From positions 40,597,067 through 40,661,066 of the forward strand of contig OX359245.1 of the NCBI GenBank assembly GCA_947179485.1: a stretch of DNA of 64,000 bases, read 5' to 3'. Shown in pieces: positions 33,257-47,190 of the stretch (within the stretch, counting starts at the first letter, position 1; each line of letters starts with the position of its first letter). This DNA is from Allacma fusca. Lineage: Eukaryota > Arthropoda > Collembola > Symphypleona > Sminthuridae. The notes below the pieces were generated by a model. The model did no database searches. It was given only the letters and a program-made list of their open reading frames with translations, and was not told the DNA's origin. A program made the position numbers and the translations under genes.

Positions 33257-35659
33257 TTTTTTTCATCATTATTTTGTCATTTATTAAGGTTTAACATTTT
33301 CGTACAAATTCAACTTTTGAATCCAATTATTAGCATTTGTTGTTGTACAGAAATTATATATATATCAAGGCTTTCATTTCATTCTGTCTCTAGAAATTGT
33401 TGCTTTTGATTTCACAAGGATAGAGTTGACATTTAACATTTTCCTAAATTATAATTAGAACCATTTGCTTGTAAGTTTACTCATCCACACACGTATGCCT
33501 CCGGCTAATGGACTACAGTGGTGGCCAATTTCTCCCGGCTTTACGAGTGGTCTGGTTATCACTTGTCTTGGTTTTGCGCTGTTATAATTCATTTAGGTAT
33601 TGTAATATATTGTTGTGAACAAATTGCATAAGCTTGATATTTGTTTCAAATTTTACAAAGATCATTTACAGACGTATATCAATGTTTGAGTGAGATATTT
33701 TAAATAGAGATTCTGCATCAAACCAATACACATTAAATTTCATAGAGCCTAACTTAGCACCGTTAATGAGCACATACTTTTGGAAGTCCCCGTAGAGTAA
33801 ATCAAAAATTATTGTTTATACTTAACCAAAGGTTTCATCGTAATATTATAATTTTTTACATACATATAAAGCAATTGATATATTGTATAATGTGCAGCGT
33901 ATATAAAAAAATTCCGAAACCGTGTATTCTATTTTTCATTTTCATTGGGAATTTTTTCTCAATTGTGGTTTTGATCCAGTTCCAAATCTCATCAAAATGG
34001 TTGCAGTGCAAATAATGAGTCGTTTGAGGTTTTGTTTGACAAAACGGACAATCAGGTGATTTAATAATTCCCATATGGAAGGCTGATTTGGGAGTCCGTG
34101 CTGCTCCATGCCATATTATCCAACTTACTATTTTCTCATGGAGTGTTAAACATGAGTTGAGGTGGGACCAGTTGTAGTTCTGAATTTTAGAAATGGTTTG
34201 CTGATTTGGCGGATATTTGCTGAGAAGAACACATGTTTTAAAGGCTTTGTCCTCCAAGCTGAAATATTGATTATTCACTCTGTTAATTACTGACAATCAG
34301 TTTTTGTCTTTGCATTCCACCGATATACAAGACATTTCAGCTCTAATTTTGTTGTATTGTCGTAGTTTCACACTTGTTATAATTTTTTCGGATAGCTCGT
34401 TGAAGATGTTTTTAATTCCGATGCTCTGTAAAAATCTACTGACCGATGTGCTGATGTAGTTTGTATTCGTTGTTCTTATTATATTTAGTAAATCAGTCCT
34501 TGCATGTATGAGGCGCACTTTCGTTTCATTTATAATGTGTAAATGTTTACGTAGAAATCACTGAGGGAGTTTTTGTTGTTAGCTGTTAAGATATTCCTTA
34601 CTGGTTTGGTTGCATGTCCAAGAAAATAGTTATCTTCTGAAACATTGGCTATTGTATTTACAAATCGAAGTCGAAATATTGAAATCTGAGTCTGTAAATC
34701 CTTCACACCAAGACCGCCACTATTCTGTGGTAGCCAAACAAAGATTCTTTTGACCAGTTTTCTTCTGCTTCCCCACAGGTAGCTGTTAATTACAAGATAC
34801 ATTTCTTCAAGAAAATCGTTAGGTGGATCAAGAGTTTTCAATGTGAACCACACGAGAGGCAACACGAAATTAGTTAGTATTTTGGATTTCATGAATAAAT
34901 TAGCTTCTGGATATTTAATTTCGTAGTAGCGTATTTTTTATCTAGTTTTTGTAATTAGAGTTTCCCAATTTTGCGTTACGTAGTTGGGCTTTCCAAAGTA
35001 AATTCCCAAAATCTTGGCTCCTTTATGAACTCGCGGGAATTGAATTAAGGTAGGGGAACTTTCCCATTTACCAAAAAGAAACGCAGAACATTTTAGTCTA
35101 TTTAATTTGCCCCTGAATTAGCTAAATAGATGGCAGTCTCCTTTTTCACGATATTATTTTTTTCCGTAGAACTGACGAAGATATGTGTATCATCAGCGAA
35201 AGCACTTAGAAACGTTTTGGGATAATTCGTGACTGGACGTTTGCCTGAGTTAATAAGTTTTTGGTTTATCCTACTTACATAAGGTTTGGCGCACAGTACA
35301 TACATTATTGAAGCTATGGGGTCTCCTTGTTTGATTCCCCTGTGCACATTTAAGTGTAATGTTAGAAATTTCCCTACTTTTACCACTACATTGTTTGAAT
35401 AATACAATAATTGAATAGAATACAAAATTCTTCCAGGGAAACCAAATGTTTGTAGAACTGCTGACATGTATGCCCTGTTAACATTATCAAAAGCTGCCAC
35501 CTGGTCTAAGGAGATTATGGCTCCGTCTGTTGTGTTCTCAAAAGCATCTCTGATGAAAGAGAGATTATCAAAAATAGTTCTTCCCAAAATGTTACAAGTT
35601 TGGTATTGCCCAATTATATTCGGACGAACTGGAGCTATACGATTTTTTATCTCAATTGA
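33257..35659 (-). mobile_element. LINE (Tx1/L1-like), 3' part in unit 1
   Basis: Minus strand. It carries part of the reverse transcriptase (frame 35,102-35,587 with FADDTHIF), a connecting part (34,297-34,892) and a C-terminal Zn-binding domain with CPFCQ...HYLHC (33,856-34,296), then a 3' UTR ending in a short A tail at 33,257-33,263. The open frame is interrupted. Cut at the unit boundary. Confidence 0.85.
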
Positions 35660-36628
35660 CTATACGTAAAGTAATACGTTTACAAACCCCAGTATGTAAC
35701 AAATCTAGTTCAAGCGTGGTGATAAATGTCTCGTCAAAACAAGATAATTAAGTAGTAAATTAATTAATGTTTCGCATTCAAGAAACTGGGAATTTTCCAG
35801 GTAATTAAAATTTAACAACATTTCTTTTAAAACTAAACCAGTTTTGATACAGGTTTGTAAACATGTTTTGGTTTGGCCAAAGTGTTTTCTAGAACCGTGT
35901 CTCTTGACTGACGATTAAGATTAAAAATTTACATTTTCTGGTTTAACTTGGTAAATTTTCCTACCATTGTATATTTTAATTCGGAAACATACTGTCATTA
36001 ATCACATCATTTGCCTACCCACACAGAATTAGCTTAAGACTAGTATGCATTTCGTATTTTCAAGTGGCCTATTTGCCTACCATTGTTCAGGGTCAGTTTT
36101 CAGCCTATGAACGTCCTTGCCCATTTGTAAGGCCTACTTATAGGTTAGGAGCTCAGCATCTAATCTTACTAAAAATGACAATAACAACTAATATTGTTCT
36201 TTCAGTTTTGTTTTATTAATCAACCTACTCGAATCAACATTATATTAAAAATAATCCCAACTGCGTAAAACCTGTCTTTATTTTAATTCCAGTAATTGTA
36301 TTACAATAAACCTCAAAGACTCAGTAAAAGTTCATATCACGAACAAAAACTAAATTACGAGCTTTTTCTTCCACAGGAAAGAGTTTTATTATGGGTAATT
36401 AAAACTTTAATGTAATTCACGAGATACCTGAGAAAAATTATTTACTTTTATACTTTCCAGACCTTATTACCTTACAGGTGTAATGCGCGTTAAACTTGAG
36501 ATATAAAAACTTGCTGTTTACGTAACTTTACGAAAATACTTAAAGGAGGAAAAATTAAATACAAGGAATTTTCTGGATAGTGGTTTCCACTGGTTGGCGA
36601 AATTTCTAGTAATCGCAGCTGAACTTAC

Positions 36629-36995
36629 ATATCGTCGCTGAGGAGGCAAAATGGACTAAGTACAATTTTGACTAGAAGCAAAATGGTCTACATGCCTTTT
36701 TCCTTAAAGGCAAAACGGAATAGTTGCAAGCTTTCCTGAAAGCAAAATGAACTACATGCAGTTTTCACTAAAAGCAAAATGGTCTACATGCGTGTATACT
36801 TTCATAATGGCAATTCTGCTTTAAAACAAAATTGTATGTAGACTATTATTCTTTTAGAAGAAATTATACGTAGACCATATTGCTTTTAAAACTTGATGCA
36901 TCTGTTCCATTTTGCATTTAGTAAAACTGCATGTAGACCATTTTGATTTTAATCGAAAATGCATGTATTCCATTTTGCCTCTTCAGCGACGATAT
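36629..36995. mobile_element. MITE, copy 2
   Basis: Duplicate of 32664-33030 carried by unit 2. Confidence 0.8.
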
Positions 36996-37221
36996 ATTCT
37001 GCCTGAAACCTGTCCTTATATTGTTAACAGCAGACATGTGTAACCTCGTGTAGGATTCCCATAAGCGACGTCCCGGAATGACCCTGTGACGTCACAAAAG
37101 TGTCCCCTCAGGCCATATTTCAGAAATACTTGTTTATTACAAGTAAGTATTATAACAAGTTTGTTTAAGGCAAAACCGACGACGCAGATGTGTTCCATAT
37201 AATACCAGGAGCTTAAATTAA

Positions 37222-39624
37222 TTTTTTTCATCATTATTTTGTCATTTATTAAGGTTTAACATTTTCGTACAAATTCAACTTTTGAATCCAATTATTAGCA
37301 TTTGTTGTTGTACAGAAATTATATATATATCAAGGCTTTCATTTCATTCTGTCTCTAGAAATTGTTGCTTTTGATTTCACAAGGATAGAGTTGACATTTA
37401 ACATTTTCCTAAATTATAATTAGAACCATTTGCTTGTAAGTTTACTCATCCACACACGTATGCCTCCGGCTAATGGACTACAGTGGTGGCCAATTTCTCC
37501 CGGCTTTACGAGTGGTCTGGTTATCACTTGTCTTGGTTTTGCGCTGTTATAATTCATTTAGGTATTGTAATATATTGTTGTGAACAAATTGCATAAGCTT
37601 GATATTTGTTTCAAATTTTACAAAGATCATTTACAGACGTATATCAATGTTTGAGTGAGATATTTTAAATAGAGATTCTGCATCAAACCAATACACATTA
37701 AATTTCATAGAGCCTAACTTAGCACCGTTAATGAGCACATACTTTTGGAAGTCCCCGTAGAGTAAATCAAAAATTATTGTTTATACTTAACCAAAGGTTT
37801 CATCGTAATATTATAATTTTTTACATACATATAAAGCAATTGATATATTATATAATGTGCAGCGTATATAAAAAAATTCCGAAACCGTGTATTCTATTTT
37901 TCATTTTCATTGGGAATTTTTTCTCAATTGTGGTTTTGATCCAGTTCCAAATCTCATCAAAATGGTTGCAGTGCAAATAATGAGTCGTTTGAGGTTTTGT
38001 TTGACAAAACGGACAATCAGGTGATTTAATAATTCCCATATGGAAGGCTGATTTGGGAGTCCGTGCTGCTCCATGCCATATTATCCAACTTACTATTTTC
38101 TCATGGAGTGTTAAACATGAGTTGAGGTGGGACCAGTTGTAGTTCTGAATTTTGGAAATGGTTTGCTGATTTGGCGGATATTTGCTGAGAAGAACACATG
38201 TTTTAAAGGCTTTGTCCTCCAAGCTGAAATATTGATTATTCACTCTGTTAATTACTGACAATCAGTTTTTGTCTTTGCATTCCACCGATATACAAGACAT
38301 TTCAGCTCTAATTTTGTTGTATTGTCGTAGTTTCACACTTGTTATAATTTTTTCGGATAGCTCGTTGAAGATGTTTTTAATTCCGATGCTCTGTAAAAAT
38401 CTACTGACCGATGTGCTGATGTAGTTTGTATTCGTTGTTCTTATTATATTTAGTAAATCAGTCCTTGCATGTATGAGGCGCACTTTCGTTTCATTTATAA
38501 TGTGTAAATGTTTACGTAGAAATCACTGAGGGAGTTTTTGTTGTTAGCTGTTAAGATATTCCTTACTGGTTTGGTTGCATGTCCAAGAAAATAGTTATCT
38601 TCTGAAACATTGGCTATTGTATTTACAAATCGAAGTCGAAATATTGAAATCTGAGTCTGTAAATCCTTCACACCAAGACCGCCACTATTCTGTGGTAGCC
38701 AAACAAAGATTCTTTTGACCAGTTTTCTTCTGCTTCCCCACAGGTAGCTGTTAATTACAAGATACATTTCTTCAAGAAAATCGTTAGGTGGATCAAGAGT
38801 TTTCAATGTGAACCACACGAGAGGCAACACGAAATTAGTTAGTATTTTGGATTTCATGAATAAATTAGCTTCTGGATATTTAATTTCGTAGTAGCGTATT
38901 TTTTATCTAGTTTTTGTAATTAGAGTTTCCCAATTTTGCGTTACGTAGTTGGGCTTTCCAAAGTAAATTCCCAAAATCTTGGCTCCTTTATGAACTCGCG
39001 GGAATTGAATTAAGGTAGGGGAACTTTCCCATTTACCAAAAAGAAACGCAGAACATTTTAGTCTATTTAATTTGCCCCTGAATTAGCTAAATAGATGGCA
39101 GTCTCCTTTTTCACGATATTATTTTTTTCCGTAGAACTGACGAAGATATGTGTATCATCAGCGAAAGCACTTAGAAACGTTTTGGGATAATTCGTGACTG
39201 GACGTTTGCCTGAGTTAATAAGTTTTTGGTTTATCCTACTTACATAAGGTTTGGCGCACAGTACATACATTATTGAAGCTATGGGGTCTCCTTGTTTGAT
39301 TCCCCTGTGCACATTTAAGTGTAATGTTAGACATTTCCCTACTTTTACCACTACATTGTTTGAATAATACAATAATTGAATAGAATACAAAATTCTTCCA
39401 GGGAAACCAAATGTTTGTAGAACTGCTGACATGTATGCCCTGTTAACATTATCAAAAGCTGCCACCTGGTCTAAGGAGATTATGGCTCCGTCTGTTGTGT
39501 TCTCAAAAGCATCTCTGATGAAAGAGAGATTATCAAAAATAGTTCTTCCCAAAATGTTACAAGTTTGGTATTGCCCAATTATATTAGGACGAACTGGAGC
39601 TATACGATTTTTTATCTCAATTGA
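37222..39624 (-). mobile_element. LINE 3' part in unit 2
   Basis: Duplicate of 33257-35659, with one private substitution near 39,586 and another near 37,848. Confidence 0.85.
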
Positions 39625-42600
39625 CTATACGTAAAGTAATACGTTTACAAACCCCAGTATGTAACAAATCTAGTTCAAGCGTGGTGATAAATGTCTCGTC
39701 AAAACAAGATAATTAAGTAGTAAATTAATTAATGTTTCGCATTCAAGAAACTGGGAATTTTCCAGGTAATTAAAATTTAACAACATTTCTTTTAAAACTA
39801 AACCAGTTTTGATACAGGTTTGTAAACATGTTTTGGTTTGGCCAAAGTGTTTTCTAGAACCGTGTCTCTTGACTGACGATTAAGATTAAAAATTTACATT
39901 TTCTGGTTTAACTTGGTAAATTTTCCTACCATTGTATATTTTAATTCGGAAACATACTGTCATTAATCACATCATTTGCCTACCCACACAGAATTAGCTT
40001 AAGACTAGTATGCATTTCGTATTTTCAAGTGGCCTATTTGCCTACCATTGTTCAGGGTCAGTTTTCAGCCTATGAACGTCCTTGCCCATTTGTAAGGCCT
40101 ACTTATAGGTTAGGAGCTCAGCATCTAATCTTACTAAAAATGACAATAACAACTAATATTGTTCTTTCAGTTTTGTTTTATTAATCAACCTACTCGAATC
40201 AACATTATATTAAAAATAATCCCAACTGCGTAAAACCTGTCTTTATTTTAATTCCAGTAATTGTATTACAATAAACCTCAAAGACTCAGTAAAAGTTCAT
40301 ATCACGAACAAAAACTAAATTACGAGCTTTTTCTTCCACAGGAAAGAGTTTTATTATGGGTAATTAAAACTTTAATGTAATTCACGAGATACCTGAGAAA
40401 AATTATTTACTTTTATACTTTCCAGACCTTATTACCTTACAGGTGTAATGCGCGTTAAACTTGAGATATAAAAACTTGCTGTTTACGTAACTTTACGAAA
40501 ATACTTAAAGGAGGAAAAATTAAATACAAGGAATTTTCTGGATAGTGGTTTCCACTGGTTGGCGAAATTTCTAGTAATCGCAGCTGAACTTACATATCGT
40601 CGCTGAGGAGGCAAAATGGACTAAGTACAATTTTGACTAGAAGCAAAATGGTCTACATGCCTTTTTCCTTAAAGGCAAAACGGAATAGTTGCAAGCTTTC
40701 CTGAAAGCAAAATGAACTACATGCAGTTTTCACTAAAAGCAAAATGGTCTACATGCGTGTATACTTTCATAATGGCAATTCTGCTTTAAAACAAAATTGT
40801 ATGTAGACTATTATTCTTTTAGAAGAAATTATACGTAGACCATATTGCTTTTAAAACTTGATGCATCTGTTCCATTTTGCATTTAGTAAAACTGCATGTA
40901 GACCATTTTGATTTTAATCGAAAATGCATGTATTCCATTTTGCCTCTTCAGCGACGATATATTCTGCCTGAAACCTGTCCTTATATTGTTAACAGCAGAC
41001 ATGTGTAACCTCGTGTAGGATTCCCATAAGCGACGTCCCGGAATGACCCTGTGACGTCACAAAAGTGTCCCCTCAGGCCATATTTCAGAAATACTTGTTT
41101 ATTACAAGTAAGTATTATAACAAGTTTGTTTAAGGCAAAACCGACGACGCAGATGTGTTCCATATAATACCAGGAGCTTAAATTAATTTTTTTCATCATT
41201 ATTTTGTCATTTATTAAGGTTTAACATTTTCGTACAAATTCAACTTTTGAATCCAATTATTAGCATTTGTTGTTGTACAGAAATTATATATATATCAAGG
41301 CTTTCATTTCATTCTGTCTCTAGAAATTGTTGCTTTTGATTTCACAAGGATAGAGTTGACATTTAACATTTTCCTAAATTATAATTAGAACCATTTGCTT
41401 GTAAGTTTACTCATCCACACACGTATGCCTCCGGCTAATGGACTACAGTGGTGGCCAATTTCTCCCGGCTTTACGAGTGGTCTGGTTATCACTTGTCTTG
41501 GTTTTGCGCTGTTATAATTCATTTAGGTATTGTAATATATTGTTGTGAACAAATTGCATAAGCTTGATATTTGTTTCAAATTTTACAAAGATCATTTACA
41601 GACGTATATCAATGTTTGAGTGAGATATTTTAAATAGAGATTCTGCATCAAACCAATACACATTAAATTTCATAGAGCCTAACTTAGCACCGTTAATGAG
41701 CACATACTTTTGGAAGTCCCCGTAGAGTAAATCAAAAATTATTGTTTATACTTAACCAAAGGTTTCATCGTAATATTATAATTTTTTACATACATATAAA
41801 GCAATTGATATATTGTATAATGTGCAGCGTATATAAAAAAATTCCGAAACCGTGTATTCTATTTTTCATTTTCATTGGGAATTTTTTCTCAATTGTGGTT
41901 TTGATCCAGTTCCAAATCTCATCAAAATGGTTGCAGTGCAAATAATGAGTCGTTTGAGGTTTTGTTTGACAAAACGGACAATCAGGTGATTTAATAATTC
42001 CCATATGGAAGGCTGATTTGGGAGTCCGTGCTGCTCCATGCCATATTATCCAACTTACTATTTTCTCATGGAGTGTTAAACATGAGTTGAGGTGGGACCA
42101 GTTGTAGTTCTGAATTTTGGAAATGGTTTGCTGATTTGGCGGATATTTGCTGAGAAGAACACATGTTTTAAAGGCTTTGTCCTCCAAGCTGAAATATTGA
42201 TTATTCACTCTGTTAATTACTGACAATCAGTTTTTGTCTTTGCATTCCACCGATATACAAGACATTTCAGCTCTAATTTTGTTGTATTGTCGTAGTTTCA
42301 CACTTGTTATAATTTTTTCGGATAGCTCGTTGAAGATGTTTTTAATTCCGATGCTCTGTAAAAATCTACTGACCGATGTGCTGATGTAGTTTGTATTCGT
42401 TGTTCTTATTATATTTAGTAAATCAGTCCTTGCATGTATGAGGCGCACTTTCGTTTCATTTATAATGTGTAAATGTTTACGTAGAAATCACTGAGGGAGT
42501 TTTTGTTGTTAGCTGTTAAGATATTCCTTACTGGTTTGGTTGCATGTCCAAGAAAATAGTTATCTTCTGAAACATTGGCTATTGTATTTACAAATCGAAG

Positions 42601-43589
42601 TCGAAATATTGAAATCTGAGTCTGTAAATCCTTCACACCAAGACCGCCACTATTCTGTGGTAGCCAAACAAAGATTCTTTTGACCAGTTTTCTTCTGCTT
42701 CCCCACAGGTAGCTGTTAATTACAAGATACATTTCTTCAAGAAAATCGTTAGGTGGATCAAGAGTTTTCAATGTGAACCACACGAGAGGCAACACGAAAT
42801 TAGTTAGTATTTTGGATTTCATGAATAAATTAGCTTCTGGATATTTAATTTCGTAGTAGCGTATTTTTTATCTAGTTTTTGTAATTAGAGTTTCCCAATT
42901 TTGCGTTACGTAGTTGGGCTTTCCAAAGTAAATTCCCAAAATCTTGGCTCCTTTATGAACTCGCGGGAATTGAATTAAGGTAGGGGAACTTTCCCATTTA
43001 CCAAAAAGAAACGCAGAACATTTTAGTCTATTTAATTTGCCCCTGAATTAGCTAAATAGATGGCAGTCTCCTTTTTCACGATATTATTTTTTTCCGTAGA
43101 ACTGACGAAGATATGTGTATCATCAGCGAAAGCACTTAGAAACGTTTTGGGATAATTCGTGACTGGACGTTTGCCTGAGTTAATAAGTTTTTGGTTTATC
43201 CTACTTACATAAGGTTTGGCGCACAGTACATACATTATTGAAGCTATGGGGTCTCCTTGTTTGATTCCCCTGTGCACATTTAAGTGTAATGTTAGACATT
43301 TCCCTACTTTTACCACTACATTGTTTGAATAATACAATAATTGAATAGAATACAAAATTCTTCCAGGGAAACCAAATGTTTGTAGAACTGCTGACATGTA
43401 TGCCCTGTTAACATTATCAAAAGCTGCCACCTGGTCTAAGGAGATTATGGCTCCGTCTGTTGTGTTCTCAAAAGCATCTCTGATGAAAGAGAGATTATCA
43501 AAAATAGTTCTTCCCAAAATGTTACAAGTTTGGTATTGCCCAATTATATTCGGACGAACTGGAGCTATACGATTTTTTATCACAATTGA
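39625..43589. repeat. 3965-bp tandem unit, copy 3
   Basis: Third unit. At its right end the LINE continues without a break into 43,590 and beyond, so this copy retains the original LINE context and units 1 and 2 are the duplicated ones. Confidence 0.95.
40594..40960. mobile_element. MITE, copy 3
   Basis: Duplicate of 32664-33030 carried by unit 3. Confidence 0.8.
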
Positions 43590-45030
43590 TATAACGTTGT
43601 AGTAAGTGTTGCATAGCGTGATGGGCCTCCAGTTTTTAAAATCTTGAGGGTTTCCTTTTTTGTAAATAAGGGATATGCATCCAAGACAAGTAGATTTTGG
43701 TAAAATGCCATTCCTTGCACTTTCACCATACAACCAGTACATGATTTTACTGTATCTTTCAGAGAAAGCTTTGAAAAATTCAGAAGTAAGTCCGTCTTTT
43801 CCCGGGCTTTTACCATTCTGTAGGTATGAAATTGCCTTACAGAACTCTGCTTCGCTAAACCAGATGCTAAGGCATCTGGTTTTTCTGGCCTAATTTTGGG
43901 AGATCATCAAGGTAATCGTCCAGACCTAAGGGTATAGCCTCTGAGGATTTAAACTTATTTCTAAAGTAAATTTCGACTTGTTTTAAAGTATCAGTGACAG
44001 CAAATTTAGATAATGCATCTTCAATGGACACTTCCATTTTTTTCGCGGGTATTTTATAAATAGCGTGACTTAGTTTCTCTTGTACAAGAAAGTCGGAAGA
44101 GAAAGTTTCGTACATGCTATTATCTGTGTTGTTTCCTTGAATCACAGTTGCTTGAAATTTTTGGCATAATTTATTGATACGTAATTGCAATTGCATATTT
44201 AAATAATTTCTGAATGAAATGGCACTTTCTTTTATGCCACTTTCAAGCATCTCGTAAACTGTTAGGGTTTGCATTCTTTCTCCAAGAAGTTATCTAACTT
44301 TTTATTCACTAAGGATATGTATTCTTCATTCTTAATTAAATTATTGTCTAACTTCCACATTGCGAACTTGATGTTTTTATCATTGACATGAAATAGTACG
44401 TGATAAGTAGCATGATCACTTATGAAAGTCATAATCTTTACACTGGATATTTTACTTTGAATTTCAGCACTAACATAAATCCTATCTAATCTTGCTTTCT
44501 GTTGGTGTTTGTGATTTCCCAAATGAGTCATGTCTTGTCCAGATGGATATAATACCCTGTATGTGTCAATTAACTTTAATTTTGAGGTGATTTGTTTCAT
44601 TTTTACCATGAGTTTCTTGCGCCTTTCTACAGAATTCTTTCGATCCAGAGAGGGATTGTCCACGTAGTTCCAATCCCCGCATAAAATAATTTTCTCATCT
44701 TTTGTATGTGTTTTGATATTGTCATTTATCCTGTCTAAAAGTAGTGCGGCTTCTATATCATTATGTGGCATGTAAATGTTGTAAATATGCATAATTATTC
44801 CATTGCTGTTAAGACATTCAGTTTAGAGCCTTTCTGGTGTTATTACTTCGTGTGATATAATGTTAACTTCTCTTCTAGAGAAAATACAAGTTCCACTGAA
44901 GGCCTGTATTTTTGTATTCAAATAAGTAGAGTAGTACCTGATACTATCGAAAGTGTGCAGCTATGTATCATAGTTTGTTTCGTGCATACATAGTATATCT
45001 GGTTGTTAAAATGTGTCAGTCTTACATTTG
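41187..45030 (-). mobile_element. Tx1/L1-like LINE, longest copy
   Basis: Minus strand, about 3.8 kb. In 5' to 3' order: an AP-type endonuclease (about 45,030-44,262; ILCGDWN, LDRIYVS, SDHATYH), a linker (44,274-43,867), reverse transcriptase (43,742-43,032; KNWRPITL, LDQVAAFD, KQGDP, FADD), a connection part (42,822-42,227), a CCHC-type Zn-binding end (42,226-41,786) and a 600-bp 3' UTR with a 7-A tail. ORF1 is not seen and ORF2 is split by stops and frame changes, so the copy is dead. Endonuclease and Zn-binding features suggest the Tx1 branch of L1; exact clade is uncertain. Confidence 0.85.
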
Positions 45031-46600
45031 TTGACTTGGAATATGCATCGACGTTACTTGTGAACCCGTTGAAAAATATTTGCAACTCGCAACCAACCTA
45101 TGACCCCTCCTCCAATATCTAATCATGCAACACAACAGTAGAGAGTGTTTCTGTGTACATAATTTTGTTTGCAGATTGTCCAATATTTTTTCGAATTAAT
45201 CGGTGATTTTGTTACAGATATTAGGGGCAAATATTAATTTTAAATCATAAAAACAAGTAGTAATGATATCAGATCCATTTCTGCTTCCACACTGAGTTTT
45301 CTGGGTAACCCAAAGTAACTTTATTGGTCCGTGAAAATATGATATGGTTTGTTTGTGGTTGCTTTATATGATTTTTGAAACATATTCTTCTTCTATAATA
45401 ACTAAATTTAATTCTTTTTGAATGAGTAATTTCGTAACCAGTTTAAATTTCTCCAACACCCAATACTTGCTAGAATTGTGTGAGAGAAACACATGTGTTT
45501 CATTCACTGATTCATGTCTCGATACCGTGCTCGTAAATTAATTGGAACTTTAGTAGCTTATTTTCGTCTAAAAGTCGACAGATAATAAAGCCATCCTGGA
45601 ATATATGGGAGAAATTACTCACGCACGTGTACATTTTATATTAATTACAATTTCATTGTAATGAAACTTGTACCTGAGATATATTCCTTCGATATGCTTA
45701 GTTATTACAAGTAACTTTAAATAAATCAACTTCTGGGTTAATAAAATTTTCACATAAGCTCACTGCAAGGTCATTAGCAATAGTGATTATATTTTTGAAA
45801 TCCTCCGAACGTGTGAAAAAATTCTAAACAAATACAATTTGACGACTCAGTTTAATTATACAATGATTAAGAAAAATTAAACGTTGATCCTATGATGAAC
45901 CATTGGACGAAATTTCAATATTTCTAATCGAATCTAACATACAGTAAATTACAGAACTCTATACAAATTTCTGAATGTGATGTTGATACATCTTGTTATC
46001 AAGTTAATAAAATTACTCCGGCATTGTTTCAAACAAGTGGTCCCACATTAATGCAAACACATTGGTTGGAACGCAAGAAGCATGTAATTGACAGTTGTGT
46101 AATCAAAATTGACAATAGAAAAAGCGTACGTGTTCGTGATTATAGACGAACGATTAGCTATTATTTAAAACATGTTTAAATGGTGTTCTCTCCTCTTCTA
46201 AAAATGCTCTGTCACAGTATGGGAATGTTAGGTTACATATGAATTAGAACTGTATATATACTATGGGTTATTCAATAAATCTCCAGTCGTTCTTAGACTG
46301 TTACGAAAATCACTCCAGTTTTCACTGAGGTTGCGTTTATTATGGTATAATCACGAGAGCTTGTACAGTTGTCACAAAATTTTGATCTTGAAAGACAAGT
46401 TCAGAATTTAATGAATGAAAAACTGGGCACCCTTTATAACTTTTGGTAGTTGAAAGACAATTTCTAACCTTGGCAAAGTGGGAAAATCTAAAGTAGAGAT
46501 CGTGAAAGACACGTTCCCTACGCTCAAAGAATTAAGATTTTACTCATTTAAGAACTAGTAAATTTGTTTTCGGTTTCAAATAGTTTACAAATTTTTGAAC
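45031..46600. other. Repeat-derived intergenic region
   Basis: 45,035-45,480 resembles 58,518-58,990. 45,610-45,870 resembles 63,029-63,290. 45,910-46,120 resembles 15,490-15,740. It may be LINE 5' sequence or an independent repeat. No gene seen. Confidence 0.5.
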
Positions 46601-46619
46601 GTGATTGTTCATGCCGTCC

Positions 46620-47190
46620 GGTGGAGGATGTGGTCAAGCTGGAGGAGCTGGAGCCGCAAACTCATGAGCTACGGTCGTTCCCAAACGACGAGCATTTACA
46701 ATGGACTTAAATAAAGTCCCCATACTTACTAGTTCTCACGACTACACTTGGGCTACGAAATTGTCAGTAAAATTGACTAGTCCGGCAATACTAAATATAG
46801 CCATGTGGATAAATCCATGTCCAGATCCAAATACGGATGCACCTGCATATGCCGATTGGGTTATCTGTGATGGAGCGGCAAAGAGCACGATACTGGACAC
46901 GCTCGCAGTTGACGTACAATCTCATATTTACGGTTGCGATACGGCCATTGAAATTTGGACTACCCTAAGCGATATATATGGAGCATCACAGAAATGGGCT
47001 GTGAACCATGTGATGAGCAAATTTTATCAGCTAAGCAAAGGACAAGAGTCACCGATGGTATTGTTGGTGAAACTCAAAACTTTGGAACATCAGTTGAAAT
47101 GCATGAAAAGGCCAGTTTCGGATGATATGGTATTGGACAAAGCATTGTCTCAATTATTACTCTTTATAACGACATCAATAAATCTCCCAA
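46620..47190 (+). mobile_element. Fossil Ty1/Copia-type gag fragment
   Basis: A frame starting at 46,701 resembles the gag region of Copia-superfamily LTR retrotransposons (YTWATKL, TAIEIWTTL, SKFYQLSKGQ, LEHQLKCM). No LTRs and no pol part are visible. It is a broken remnant; age cannot be judged from one copy. Confidence 0.7.

Larger units (their letters stand above)
31695..35659. repeat. 3965-bp tandem unit, copy 1
   Basis: First of three head-to-tail units. It consists of synthase-type upstream flank (to about 32,600), a 367-bp MITE, a CRE-containing repeat and the 3' part of a minus-strand LINE. The three units differ at about five positions seen by eye (for example near 33,883, 34,187 and 35,371). 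Confidence 0.95.
35660..39624. repeat. 3965-bp tandem unit, copy 2
   Basis: Nearly identical to 31695-35659. The junction sequence CAATTGACTATACG at about 35,653-35,666 joins LINE reverse-transcriptase sequence to synthase upstream flank. Confidence 0.95.

Noticed and set aside
33051-33269. 72-codon minus-strand frame repeated three times
   Set aside because: It recurs only because the unit is triplicated. The related copy at 58.2 kb does not keep the frame.
35466-35669. 67-codon plus-strand frames repeated opposite the LINE
   Set aside because: They are shadows on the opposite strand of the LINE reverse transcriptase.
31695-43589. Three independent LINE insertions
   Set aside because: Non-LINE flank, MITE and junction are duplicated with them, so it is one insertion followed by tandem duplication.
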